Shown here piece after piece: positions 13,330 through 24,400 of a stretch of 64,000 bases of DNA; the first letter of the stretch is position 1, and each line of letters begins with the position of its first letter. The DNA is from Quercus robur. Its lineage: Eukaryota > Streptophyta > Magnoliopsida > Fagales > Fagaceae. The notes under the pieces were generated by a model, which worked only from the letters and a program-made list of their open reading frames with translations, had not been told where the DNA came from and did not search any database. The stretch spans positions 32,087,210 through 32,151,209 of the forward strand of contig NC_065544.1 in NCBI RefSeq assembly GCF_932294415.1. Direction: 5' to 3'. The position numbers and the translations under genes are program-made.

Positions 13330-13800
13330 TAAGTGCATTTACATTCTCAGCTTCTCTACCTCTCAATGAGTGTTTGTGGATTACATTCTTAGCTTCTCTA
13401 TCTCTGTTTCTCAGCTTCTCAGCAAGTGTATGCACACATTTCAATTTCAGGTTTGCCTGCATGTCCAGGAAAAAAAAATTCCCAGTGAAACTCGAGTTTC
13501 ATAGACTCGAGTTCCATTGGTGTGAACACTCAAAAAACAGAGCATGCCCTCTGCCCGAAACAAAGCATGCCCGCTATATAGAACTCGAGTTTTAAAGGCT
13601 CAAGTTCCTCTCATATATATATTTTTAAATCTCGCTTTTTTTTTTTTTTGGAATTTTGTACATATCAGCTTTTTTTCTTAGCTAATGCTTGCTGGAACTC
13701 GAGTTTCAAAGGCTCGAGTTCCTTTCATTTTTTTTTTTTTTAAATCTCACTTTTTTTTCTTTTGTACATATAAGCATTTTTTCTTAGCTAATGCTTTTTT
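13330..13800. repeat. Inner CTCGAG-palindrome arm with tandem duplication
   Basis: AACTCGAGTTT followed by GGCTCAAGTT or GACTCGAGTT occurs three times. The two later copies belong to a unit of about 105-115 bp, at 13581-13690 and 13694-13798. Each unit ends in TTTGTACATAT-AGC and CTTAGCTAATGCTT. The motif matches the outer MULE arms, so this may be an inner end of a nested MULE. The orientation of its pyrimidine tract does not fit a simple right arm. Confidence 0.55.
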
Positions 13801-13853
13801 TTTTTTTCCTTTTTTGTTGCTTATTGTTATTTATGGTGGGGTATATGTTTTCA

Positions 13854-14756
13854 CAGTGGCGGAGTCATAAATTTTGAGGTGGGGAGGCCGAACTATTGTG
13901 TCAAGATAAACTCAAATCACAAATAGACACTACTCTAAAAATGAGAGGAATATATATGTGTGTGTATGAAAATATAAATTTTAATTTGCTTATTCTAAAG
14001 TAAGTTATATACATATACACAAATTATCAACTTTAATATGTACATATATACACCTAGACACAAGATCTTCTTTATAAAAGAAATTTATAATCTTCTTAAA
14101 CTCTAATAAGTATACAAATATTGTATAATTGGGTATACAACATACAAATATAAAGCCCAGTAACAACAACAACAACAACAACAACCAAGAAAAAAAAAAA
14201 CCCGAATATAGTATCTTCCATCAAAGTCATGCTTTTCAATAATACTTCACGTAATAAACTTCATAAATTATTATTTTTATAACAAAATTATACATAATTT
14301 TTTTTTAATACATAAACTGTTCACAAAACTTCATCCATGTTTGACAAATCAAAATCATATTGTAATAACTGAAGTCTCATATGAGTTTTTTTTCTTGATA
14401 AAATCTTAAGAATAGAAAATTTCAACCAAATTGCATATATTATCAATGTTGAATGATTTGAATGCATTAATAGGATTTGAAATTGAGCTAAAAATTAGGG
14501 GTCCCACTATTTACTCACAAAACTTACTATGTAATTATTTCATTCTATTGCAATTGTATATTAATACTAAACGTTTTTTGGAAAGGATTACTAGATTAGT
14601 TAATCAATGCTTCCTTTTAGGGGGCCAACTTCTAATTTTTTTTTTTTTCATATAAACTTTAAATATTTATAATAAAAAATACCTATATTGTAAAAAAAAT
14701 TAAAAAAATATATAGGGGCCAAGGCCCCCCCAAGGATGCATGTGGCTCCGCCACTG
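13854..14756. mobile_element. Non-autonomous hAT-like element, 903 bp
   Basis: The terminal inverted repeats begin CAGTGGCGGAGTCA on the left and, on the minus strand from the right, CAGTGGCGGAGCCA. Both continue into GGGG/GGCC-rich sequence. The flanks TGTTTTCA (13846-13853) and TGCTTTCG (14757-14764) are an 8 bp duplication with two mismatches, as expected for an old hAT insertion. There is no transposase frame; the interior is AT-rich with a (CAA)n stretch near 14165. Confidence 0.8.
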
Positions 14757-14861
14757 TGCTTTCGAAAATAAAAATAAAAACACTGGGGAAGGCAGCTTTA
14801 TATAGAAAAGAAGGTAGCACATTAAGTAAAATCAAAACTTCAAGAGCTCTCCACATGCTTG

Positions 14862-15044
14862 TTCATAGCAAATCGTACAGCATTCCACAATTTATTACAC
14901 CACTAACGATACCCCATCCTCTAGCCTCTTATGAAGACCTTCCAAGGATATCCCATGTATTACTTCAAGCAAATCAATGACATTTCCCAAGGACCTAGAC
15001 ATCTTGCGCCCATGTGCATCATGAATCATGGGATGCAAATAAAC
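14862..15044 (-). pseudogene. Captured valyl-tRNA synthetase exon fragment
   Basis: On the minus strand, directly after a splice acceptor (CTATGCAG), the sequence reads [20 protein letters not shown], then NVIDLLEV and [11 protein letters not shown]. This is the class I tRNA-synthetase catalytic region with the KMSKS signature (here KMSRS), specifically the valyl enzyme. The frame then meets two stops, with decayed NALRFA-like coding after them. Only one exon is present, with its upstream intron edge, inside a MULE. It is therefore a gene fragment copied by a Pack-MULE and cannot make a synthetase. Identity is from recognised family motifs, not from a search. Confidence 0.8.
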
Positions 15045-16673
15045 CTGCATAGAGTTTAAGTTGCTTCAATTAGATCACACTGGCATAAGCTACCAAACCA
15101 TGACCACAAATTCATTACCTTTGCAAGATAACAAACACATTGGCTCTAAAGTCAAACACAAGTATGCATGCACCACAATGAGTGAAGTAGCATAGTCTTC
15201 TATTTCCTTAATGACTCTTGCTCAACCCATGATATGCTTCCTTCCTTCTTGTCCATGAGTTTCTCTGTGGTTGGTATGGAAGGAAGGTGCCACACATGTA
15301 ATCACCCCTCTCAAGGATCAAGGGCCTAACACTGAGAAATTGCTTTGACACCCCCATCATGCTCATTCAGATTAAAAACATGGCTTGCTTTGTGTACATG
15401 AGTTTGACATCAATTTTAAGCTTCAGTTTTTAACTTTTATATACAACTTTTTAAAACTTCATTTTTGTTTCCCCTTTTTTCTCATTTTTTTCAATTTTTT
15501 CCTAAGTACAAAGTATACTGTAGCCCACTTTCATAAATAAATTTTTAGCAAAAAGCCTAGATAAAACGGTTCCCAAACAGACATGAATATAAATGGAGGA
15601 GCCTTGTGTGGGATAACTGACATCAGTTCTATCGCCTTTGTAATTAGCAACTTTTTTTTTTTTTTTTGAGTTGAAGAGCCTCCCATTTTTAGAGTATCAT
15701 ATGGCATTTTAGCCCATAAACCAACAATTTTCACTCTACTATTCCTCTCAAGACAGGCAAAATATGCAAATTTTGACTTGATAGCTAGCTGCATTGAGTT
15801 TAAATTTAACACAGCCAATCAATTGGAGAGGTGAACAAGTGGTTTATGAAGGGTCTTTATAGCTTAGATTATGTGACTGAGGTCATACAACTTTGTTCAT
15901 TTGCCATTGGTGGGAAGAAACTTAATCATAAATAGGAACAAACACAAAAAACAAACTTCTTAATGAGACATACAGTAAAAAAATGCACTTTTCAGCCAAT
16001 GCCAAATGCAATGTTACTCTAATAAATTTAGTAGAGATACATATGGGTTGTCACGACATGAGTATTAGAAACTCATATTCTGCTTTTACCTCAAAGACAG
16101 TAATTATAGAGAAGCATAAAAACACAGTTGAAAAGCTCACATCCATGCCATACAACCTCCAATCCAAAAAGTATGCCAAAACAAGGGGGAGGGGGGGGGG
16201 GGGGGAGGATGGGGGAGTGCAAGAGAAGTCAAGATTCTTCTCTTGCCAAAACCACTAAGAAAGCAAGGGAAAGCAAGATGCTTTAGGTTAGCATTAGAAA
16301 TTCTAAAACACTCAATTTTACTTCCCTTCATACTTTCCATTAACAAAATGGACAGAATGAAATTTCTAGTGGAAATATTACAAACAGGGAAGCAATTAGG
16401 AATGAAATTGCAATATTTTTTCTATAAACAAAATTTAAGTAAGTACATCTTGTAAGTTGAGTTCCTCTAATTGTGCTGATGGAAGTACATCTTGTACCAT
16501 AGTAAACAATGAGAATACCATTATTTAACTTACAAAAAGGGTGTTCCCCTTGCTCTTCCCTGACTAGTAAAGTTAGTTTATTTTATTTTATTTTGAGGAA
16601 GCTTTGTTAAAGACAAGTAAACTGTATGAAGTGAGAATTTTAAGATATGCTAAATTGAAATAAGAATATTGCA
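15045..16673. other. MULE interior without a supported gene
   Basis: No reading frame here could be assigned. The stretch joins the valyl-tRNA synthetase and xanthine dehydrogenase fragments, and may hold intron sequence or further captured host DNA. Of note is a run of 15 G at 16191-16205 inside a longer G-rich tract, and a T-run at about 15652-15668. Confidence 0.4.
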
Positions 16674-16914
16674 TCAAAACTGAGCTTAGTGTGGAAATCA
16701 GAGCTAATAAATGGTGCAGTGAACTCATCCAAACAACCCATCCGGATGCGTTCGCGTGTTGTAGGATTATCCAGAAGAAACCAGTCATTACAACCCACTT
16801 CTGCTCTTGCAACTGTAATGGCATCTTTGATGGCAAAAAAGACAGCTGAGGCTAGAAAAAATGGAGGCTCACCAACAGCTTTAGATGATGGATGGCCTTC
16901 ACATTTGGTTGACC
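16674..16914 (-). pseudogene. Captured terminal exon of xanthine dehydrogenase
   Basis: The minus strand after a splice acceptor (TTGACAG) encodes the C-terminus of plant xanthine dehydrogenase, the molybdenum enzyme of purine breakdown. It reads [20 protein letters not shown], then [11 protein letters not shown] and [10 protein letters not shown] one-base deletion near 16890 puts the first nine codons ([13 protein letters not shown]) out of frame. A second indel near the end moves the original stop (TGA at about 16674-16676) out of frame. Only the last exon is present. With the valyl-tRNA synthetase piece on the same strand, this supports Pack-MULE capture. Confidence 0.85.
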
Positions 16915-17363
16915 CTGTCAATTGACAGAGAAACACACGAGCTAGGGAAGTAAAATGTAAGTTGGTATAGATTTAAGTGAATACCAACAGCAAACTCTAG
17001 AAAAGCAAGGGAAGACAATAATTTACTCCTGACATAAAAATAACAATACAAAAATTTTAATCCCTAATAAGTTATAGCCAAAGTTAATAGCTTAATATTA
17101 TATACTTAATTTACCAAATGGGAGTCATCATTATAATGGAGGCAATGCAAACATGGTTTGAAGGCTAGGTAACAAGCAATCTAGCTTTCACTTGGTTTAT
17201 TGGATTATGCTCTTTGGTTTAAGAATATAGTCTTCTATAGTCTATCTAGGGTACCAATAAAACATAACTTATAGAGAGGAAACAATAGACAAATCCATAA
17301 TCCTATATTAAGGCTTAGATAGTAGTACCAAAAAAAAAAAAAAAAAACTCTTCTTTGTTGCAG

Positions 17364-17367
17364 CTTA

Positions 17368-17402
<35 letters not shown>
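17364..17402. repeat. (AG)n microsatellite
   Basis: A nearly pure AG tract with one AT interruption, followed by a short CTT repeat (17407-17425). It lies in the MULE interior; no gene is seen between 16915 and 17810. Confidence 0.85.
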
Positions 17403-17403
<1 letters not shown>

Positions 17404-17809
17404 AACCTCTTCTTCTTCTTCTTCTTTTTTGGCTTTCTCAGCAACCAAACAAAATAGGGAAGTAAAATTAGACAAATACAACAATGAAAAAAGCAAGACA
17501 AGTTGAAACTCATGAAACCTATATTCCAAAAAGTGATTTTTGTTGCTTTCAGTGAGATGAACTTAACACCCAAAATTGAAAATCATGAAACCCATTTTCC
17601 AAAATGTAAATTAGTTGCTTTTAAAGAGCTGAACTAAACGCCCCAAAATTGAGTTTTGAAAACAAAAGGCAAAGCAGTTCCAAATAACAAAGTGGGGAAA
17701 GAGAGAATAGTAACCTTCTAGTTCTGAGAATGGCTCAGTGAGTTTGGGTTTAGGGCGCTTGAGTGCGCTCTTGAGGACTGGAATCAAAGGTGGAAATGGC
17801 AAAGAAAAA

Positions 17810-18232
17810 GAAGTAGAAGAATTGAGAGTGAGGAGTGACTGAGAGTGAGAGTGTCTGAGAGTGTTTGATGAAAGCTTGAGAGTGAGAGTGTCCGAGAGTG
17901 AGTGTATGAAAGCAAGAGTGACGAGTGAGGCTAGATTTTAGGTTTTAAGTGGTTAGAAAACGTGTTTCTTAAACTCGATTTTAGAAGGGAGTTTAACAAA
18001 AACATGGATTAGAAATCGAGTATTAGAAACTCGAGTTTGTAAAGCAAGTTTTATAAACTCAATATTCACGTGGAAAACTTTGTCCACGTCATTTTATGAA
18101 AAACCCCAAAACCGAGCATTAGAAACTCGAGTTTTAGACTGATTTCGAGTTTCTAAAACTCGAGATGTTAATTTCCCACTTTCTTTCAAAATCGGGCAAC
18201 TAACGAAATTGTTAGTAGAGTAAGGTTATTTG

Positions 18233-18235
<3 letters not shown>
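17810..18235 (-). repeat. MULE right arm, ends close to CLPR1
   Basis: GAGTGAGAGTGTCTGAGAG-type runs (17826-17930) come first, then repeated AAACTCGAGTTT-like palindromes (17965-18165). This is the inverse order of the left arm at 7285-7700. The terminal part reads TTAACATCTCGAG on the minus strand. It finishes in GTAAGGTTATTTG just before a run of about 30 A (to 18262). The arm therefore sits in what should be the CLPR1 promoter. Confidence 0.65.
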
Positions 18236-18264
<29 letters not shown>

Positions 18265-18415
18265 ATTTTTTGTGGATGTAAATCCAGTCACCAAAACGAA
18301 GACCCAAGCCCATTAACCCATGGGTTGTCGTGGACAACTTCTATTCTATGCCACACGGTGTCACGAAAGCATACCCATCCATTCCTCTGCACCAAACAAA
18401 CCCTCAACTCTCTCT

Positions 18416-21400
18416 ATGGCTACATCGTTTCTCTCTCCACTCTCAGCTCCACCCTCGTCCACCATCGATGATTTTCGAGCATTCGGCCAAGTGGGTCCCT
18501 CCCCTTTCCTTCAAGGCACAAAGCTCTTCTCTGCTTTCCCTTCTCCTTCTTCTTTCAGAAGGACCATAACTAGAAGGTGCTTCAGGTCCCCATTTGCCCA
18601 GTCTCTGGACCACATTCCCAAGAAGTTCAGGGAAGAAAATCTCAAAGATGGATGTGAGTTTCTTTCTCTCTCTTTTTCAATCTTCAAACACACCCACCCT
18701 TCTTAGCTATACTATTTTGCCACTGTTCATTTCAATTTACATTTTTTTTTTTTTGGTTTTGGGATTGATTAAAGGTCATTTTAATGGAAGATTAGTGGGC
18801 TTTTTTGTTTTGGGTTTGGGAGAGAAAAGCTGTGGAAGGAAATGAGAATCTTAGACTCTTGATTGATTGCTTGAGATGTGAAACTACAAAATGGGTTTTG
18901 TAATTCATTTTATTTGGCTTTATTTCTTAGAAACATAGATGTGAAAAAGCTTTCCTCAGTAACCAATAGAGGGGTTAGTTTTCTTGCTGATTGTTTCTGT
19001 TATAACTAACAAAATATGCATATGTACTGTCATATTTAGATAGCATTAGGATAATTGAATAGCCTAACAACTTCAGGTTTTGTTTTAAGTTAAAAGAGAT
19101 AAATTGGAGTGCTTATAATTAGAATGAAAGGTTTCATAAAATAGTATGAAATAATTGGACTTACAATTATGTTTTAGTTATCCAGCTGTTCGATTGGAGG
19201 AAATGTTAACAGCCTAGATGTATGTACGTTTCATGCATTTATTAGAAACTTTTGGTGGCTTTATGAGTGGCACTTACATCATTTCCACAGGTGATTTGGA
19301 GAGGGGAGGGAATGATGGATCTTAGGGGAGTTTATTTAATGTGTCGCTGTAGAGTGAAAGTTTTATTCTTTGTTTTAAGACCCCCACGATAATTGGACAG
19401 GGTACATGACCCTTTGACATTTTTTATATGCAACAAGAAAGTAAGCCACATATGACAGCTCTCTGAAGAGTGCCTTAAATTTTGGGGATTCATTCAACAG
19501 CTTGGAATCAAAAGCATTAGGAAAATGCATAGCGATTTGTCTGTTTATATTAAAATAGGACTCCATATTTGAGACACGGAATGGTGATGCTAAATGCATG
19601 CTTAGTGTTCACGAGAGTAAAATACTTGGTTATATTGGTATAATTGTATTTTCATTTCTTGCTGGTGTGTTCATCTGTATCATGTCAAATCTATGTTCAT
19701 TGTTACCTAGTGCTAGGGTGTTCCTTTTTTATATCAATAAAACTTATTACTTATGAATATATATATTCATTGTCATTGTTTGCAACATATATTGTAAGAG
19801 ATTGCTTACTGAAGTGAAAAGGCTACACTTTCTGAAAAGCTGCTTTTTAAATTTGAGTTTCAGCCCAAAACAAAATAATTTTACTTACCTTTACCTCCAT
19901 ATTTCCTTTGACAGTGATGGACAATTACAAGAATATACCCAAACAGTTTTATGGTCTTACTGCTTCACAAATGGAAATTTTCATGACAGAAGATAATCCT
20001 ATCCGACGGCAGTCAGAAAGAGTTACAGAGGTTCTTCTCACTTACCTACTCCTTGATATTGTCTAGGGTGTTATAATAGTAAAGAAAACCCATTACTTAT
20101 TATTCTTGTTGGAAGTTGGTTTCCTTAGAATTTAAATCTTGTTGCTGCCAATTCAGTTATCCCAGTGGGTTCTTATCTTTTGACATCTCCTGACAGGAAA
20201 GCATCTCGTCAGCCAGGAACTATTTGGATCATGGGGGCATGTGGAGTACATCAGGCATGGGCGAAAAGGGTCCTCCAAAATATAGTATGAGCGCGGGCAC
20301 TTATCGTGGAGGAGCCAGAGGATATGGCAGACCTAGAAGTGCTCCTCCTGATTTGCCTTCTTTGCTCTTAGATGCTCGTATATGCTATCTGGGCATGCCA
20401 GTAAGCCACTATACTAAATCTCATTGGGCTGACATGTTCTTTCCATTTGATCTGACCCATCTTGATCGTTTCCTGTCTGCTTTTTGCAGATTGTACCATC
20501 AGTAACTGAGCTCCTTGTTGCTCAATTTATGTGGTTGGATTATGATAACCCTTCAAAGCCTATATATCTATACATAAACTCATCCGGAACACAGGTTGGC
20601 AGTGGAATCTTATGTTTTATTTGTCCTGCTTTTTCCTGATTTTGAAATTTTTTATTGTTAAATAATATTTATAAGGTCTGAAACTTTGAATCACATTTGT
20701 TATCAAAACTAGTGTATCTAATTCATCTTGTTTCCTTTTGCCATTTAGAATGAGAAGAATGAGACTGTCGGATCTGAAACTGAGGCATATGCCATAGCTG
20801 ACATGATGGCTGTAAGTATTATCATCAACTTCATGTGATTGTTTGCATAAATGACTATTGTGATGCAATATAATGGTGGTCAAACAGGCCCACAGTGATG
20901 GCCAGATTTTCTTCATATGTTATTTGGTTTGGTTATCATTTTTTATTTATTTGCCTACCTAACCTACTTTCTTTAACTTGTTCATGTCTTTCTTTATCCT
21001 CCTGAAGTATGTCAAATCAGAAGTCTATACCATAAATTGTGGCATGGCATATGGTCAAGCAGCAATGCTTCTATCACTTGGAGCAAAGGGTTATCGTGCT
21101 ATGCAGCCAAATTCCTCCAGTACGATTCACTTCCCTCTAAAATTCAAAAGATTAGAATAACTGCTTTTTGCAATTGTTCTGCACCTCTGTAAGCTATAAG
21201 GAGGATGCTGTGTTTGTATCACTGCACTATATTCACAGTCAAAAAAGAAATAACTTAGGAATCAACTTTAACTGAAGCATAGTGTAGAGCTAGCCATTTC
21301 ACAATTTTCCAGCTGTGTCTTTTACAATTTACAAAATGACTTTCAGTTTTTCTTTTAAGTCTGTTTTCCTTTGGTTGGGAGAACTTCCAGAAAACCTAGG

Positions 21401-24400
21401 ATCTCTGCTTTCAATGTTATAGAAGGGGGTTCTTTATTACAGTGGTTTACCACTCAGTTGTTAACTTGTAATATACTGTACTTTGAAGCAGTAGGTTCGG
21501 CCACCAAATAGCCATTCAGGACAAATCCCAAAAAACTAAAAGGGTCCATTTTGCAGTAAAAATTTAAGGTTTTTTTTTATTTTTAAAAAAAAAATCAATA
21601 GTCGGGGAGGGGGGATTTGAACCTTAAAGTCTCCATTGGAAACACCAAAAGGTGTCAATTGAGCTACAAGCCTCTTGGCATGTCATTTAAAATCAACTAT
21701 CATTCTTTATATGGTGAGATTTTAAATGACATGGCACTATGCACACTTTAAGATTCTTGAAAAGAAGATCTTGATCATGAAATGGATCCTTTGAAATGGG
21801 AGGATCCTAATCCATGTTGTTGAGCTGATTTACAATTCGTTTGGTTTTAAAAGGCTTATTTCTTTTTAGACAAAAATCACTTTTTGGTCCTCAACTTTTA
21901 GGACTGACTTCATTTTGTTCCTAAAAAAATTGTGTCAACTCAATTCTTGTTTGAACACGATTCAATGTTACTCTTACCATTATCTAACTCACAAAATTCT
22001 TGGCAGGTATTACAAAATGCTTGTGTCACTCAATTTTAATATTAAAAAAAAAAAAAACAATTACAACAATCAAGCTTTAATCTCAAAATTTAAGGGTTGG
22101 GTGTGGATTCTCAACATGACTAATTAACGTTGGCCACATATTATTATCCGCCACTCTATTTTAATTGAAGTCATATCCTCCATTACCTGCTTAACTGACA
22201 TGTCCTTTTTTACTGCTTCTATTAATGATTTTACATCTCCTTTACCTTTTTTCATTCCCCTCGACTTGAATCAACTCACCCATGCTCAATGTTGCAATAA
22301 TCACTCTCTTTTGTACATGACCTAGCCATCTCAAACGTCTCTCCCTACTCTTTTCATCAATAGGGGGTCATCTCTATCTTTAACTAAATTTCCTCATTTC
22401 AAATCCTATTTTTCCTTGCATTTTCACTTAGTCATCTTAACATTCTAAATTCAGCTACACTTATTTTCATTTTATGAACATGTTTCTTAACAGCCTTAAC
22501 ATTTGTTATCATAGAGGATAGTTAGTCTTATGGAAATCTTAGGAATATTTTCCTTTAACTTGATTGTTATCTATGGTCACACAATACTCCCAACGTGCTT
22601 GTCTACTTCATACACCCTACTCTTATCCTATGATTCAAATCCTCTTCAATCTCTCTATCCTTCTGAATTATTGATCTGAGATATCAAAAATTGTCACTTG
22701 TTGGTATCTCTTAACCATCAAATTTTACAACCCTTGCATCTTTGTTTCTACTCTTACCATACTTTCATTCCTTTTTGAACTATTTTGTTTTACTAAGCTG
22801 AAAGCTTTTAGACTTTAGAGACTCTCTCCAAATTTTTAATTTGAGATTAAATCCATGTCTAGGGGGGTATATATTGATAAAACTCCATGTCTAGTTTCAT
22901 TCATCAAAACTATATCATCTACAAAAAAGCATACACCAAAGTAATTCATCTTGAATCGAACTATATCTCTTCTAATGGTAGTGCAAAGAGATATGGATGT
23001 AATGTTGATCCTCAATGCAAGCTTATAATGCCAGAAAACCCGCTTATAAGCTTGAAAACCCGCCTGTGATGCTTCCATTTGTTCTCACAATAGCTATAGC
23101 TTTGTCATATATATCTTTAATCAACTTAATATAATTTAGAGGGTTTTTCCCCCCTCTAACACCTATCATATAAAATTTTAGGTACCTTGTCGTATGTTTT
23201 TGCTAGGTCAATAAAACCATTTGGAGATCTTACATGTCTAAGAAAATAGCTTCCATGTTTGGTCAACTCAGCATAAAACCAAATTGATTCCCCGATGTTG
23301 TTGTTTCATGTCTTAACCTATATGCAGCCACTCTCTCCCAAAGTGTCATAGTGTGACTCATAAGCTTAATTCCATGGTAATTGCATAGTTTTGAATATCT
23401 CCCTTAAATAGATATTAGAGTGCTTCTTACACACACACACACACATATATATAAAGATTAATCTAGTGCTTCTCTATTCCTATGCATTTTGTTAACACAA
23501 TGATGCGAACCTCAATAGACACGCTTTGAGACCCAACAAAAATATTGGAATACTTGCCCAAGAAAGCTAAAATTCAGATTTTGATAGAAAACCCTGACCC
23601 AACGTTTATAAGTGAAACACGAACCAAAGGTATAAGTAACACCTTGACTCAATGATTATAATTGAATTACGAACCTAAGGTATAAAGTTTGAACGCCACA
23701 AGGAAGAATCCCTGATAAGTTCACAGTTCTTGAAGAATCAAAAGAAAAGCAAAGCCTCACATTTTCTGATTTTTATTCAATAATTCTCTATTACAATGAG
23801 TGCATGCTACTTATAAGGCATGACTGAAAAATAGAAAATATGAAAAACGTAGTAAATAATAAAACCCTAAATAAAAGTTGATTTGGTTTGAAATTAGCAT
23901 ATTCAAAATAGGAAAAAAGCTAAAAAACGTTCTAAATAATAAAAACCTAAAATTAAGGTAGATTTGGTCTAAAATAATAAGTTCCAGAATAGGAAATATG
24001 GCTATTAACTAATATGAGGCTGGAAAGTCAATCAGCCATTAATCCACGCCATAAATCACGCCCAATCAAAGCAGATCAGCCCTCAATAGCTTGGATTAAA
24101 TTTATTACACCTTCATCTTCCTTTGGGCCAAGCTTGGAATGTCCTGCGTTAGAATCAACCCATTAAGTGCTTCTTTGATCTTCTTGGATCTTGCTTTAGT
24201 AATAGGCCCAACTGGAACATGCAATGGATCCTTGAATGCTTTGTGATTCTCATCACACAATCTTATTGTAAACGTTTGTCAACCAACATACACCCAAATA
24301 AGAATGAAAAGTAACTGAGATAGTTGATTGGATTCTTTGATTGGTAATGTGGGGCTCCAATAACCACTTATAAAAAGAAATTGGGGGACTCTTGTGACCT

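Larger units (their letters stand above)
7285..18235 (+). mobile_element. Mutator-like (MULE) composite region, Pack-MULE type
   Basis: The outer ends share an imperfect inverted repeat. The left end reads CATCTCAAGTTTTAGAAACT near 7337. The right end, read on the minus strand, has CATCTCGAGTTTTAGAAACT near 18160. Both are preceded by a related TTTYRAARGAA segment and followed by arms full of short palindromes and CACTCTC runs. Inside lie a broken MURA transposase (8424-11092), an LTR-like insertion, a hAT element, and minus-strand exon pieces of valyl-tRNA synthetase and xanthine dehydrogenase. It could be one 11 kb element or an autonomous MULE beside a Pack-MULE. The exact ends and the 9 bp target duplication were not resolved. 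Confidence 0.65.

Noticed and set aside
18320-18415. Upstream in-frame ATG for CLPR1
   Set aside because: It would add 32 residues ahead of the plastid-type N-terminus (MATSFLS). The ATG at 18416 gives a length and start typical of the family.
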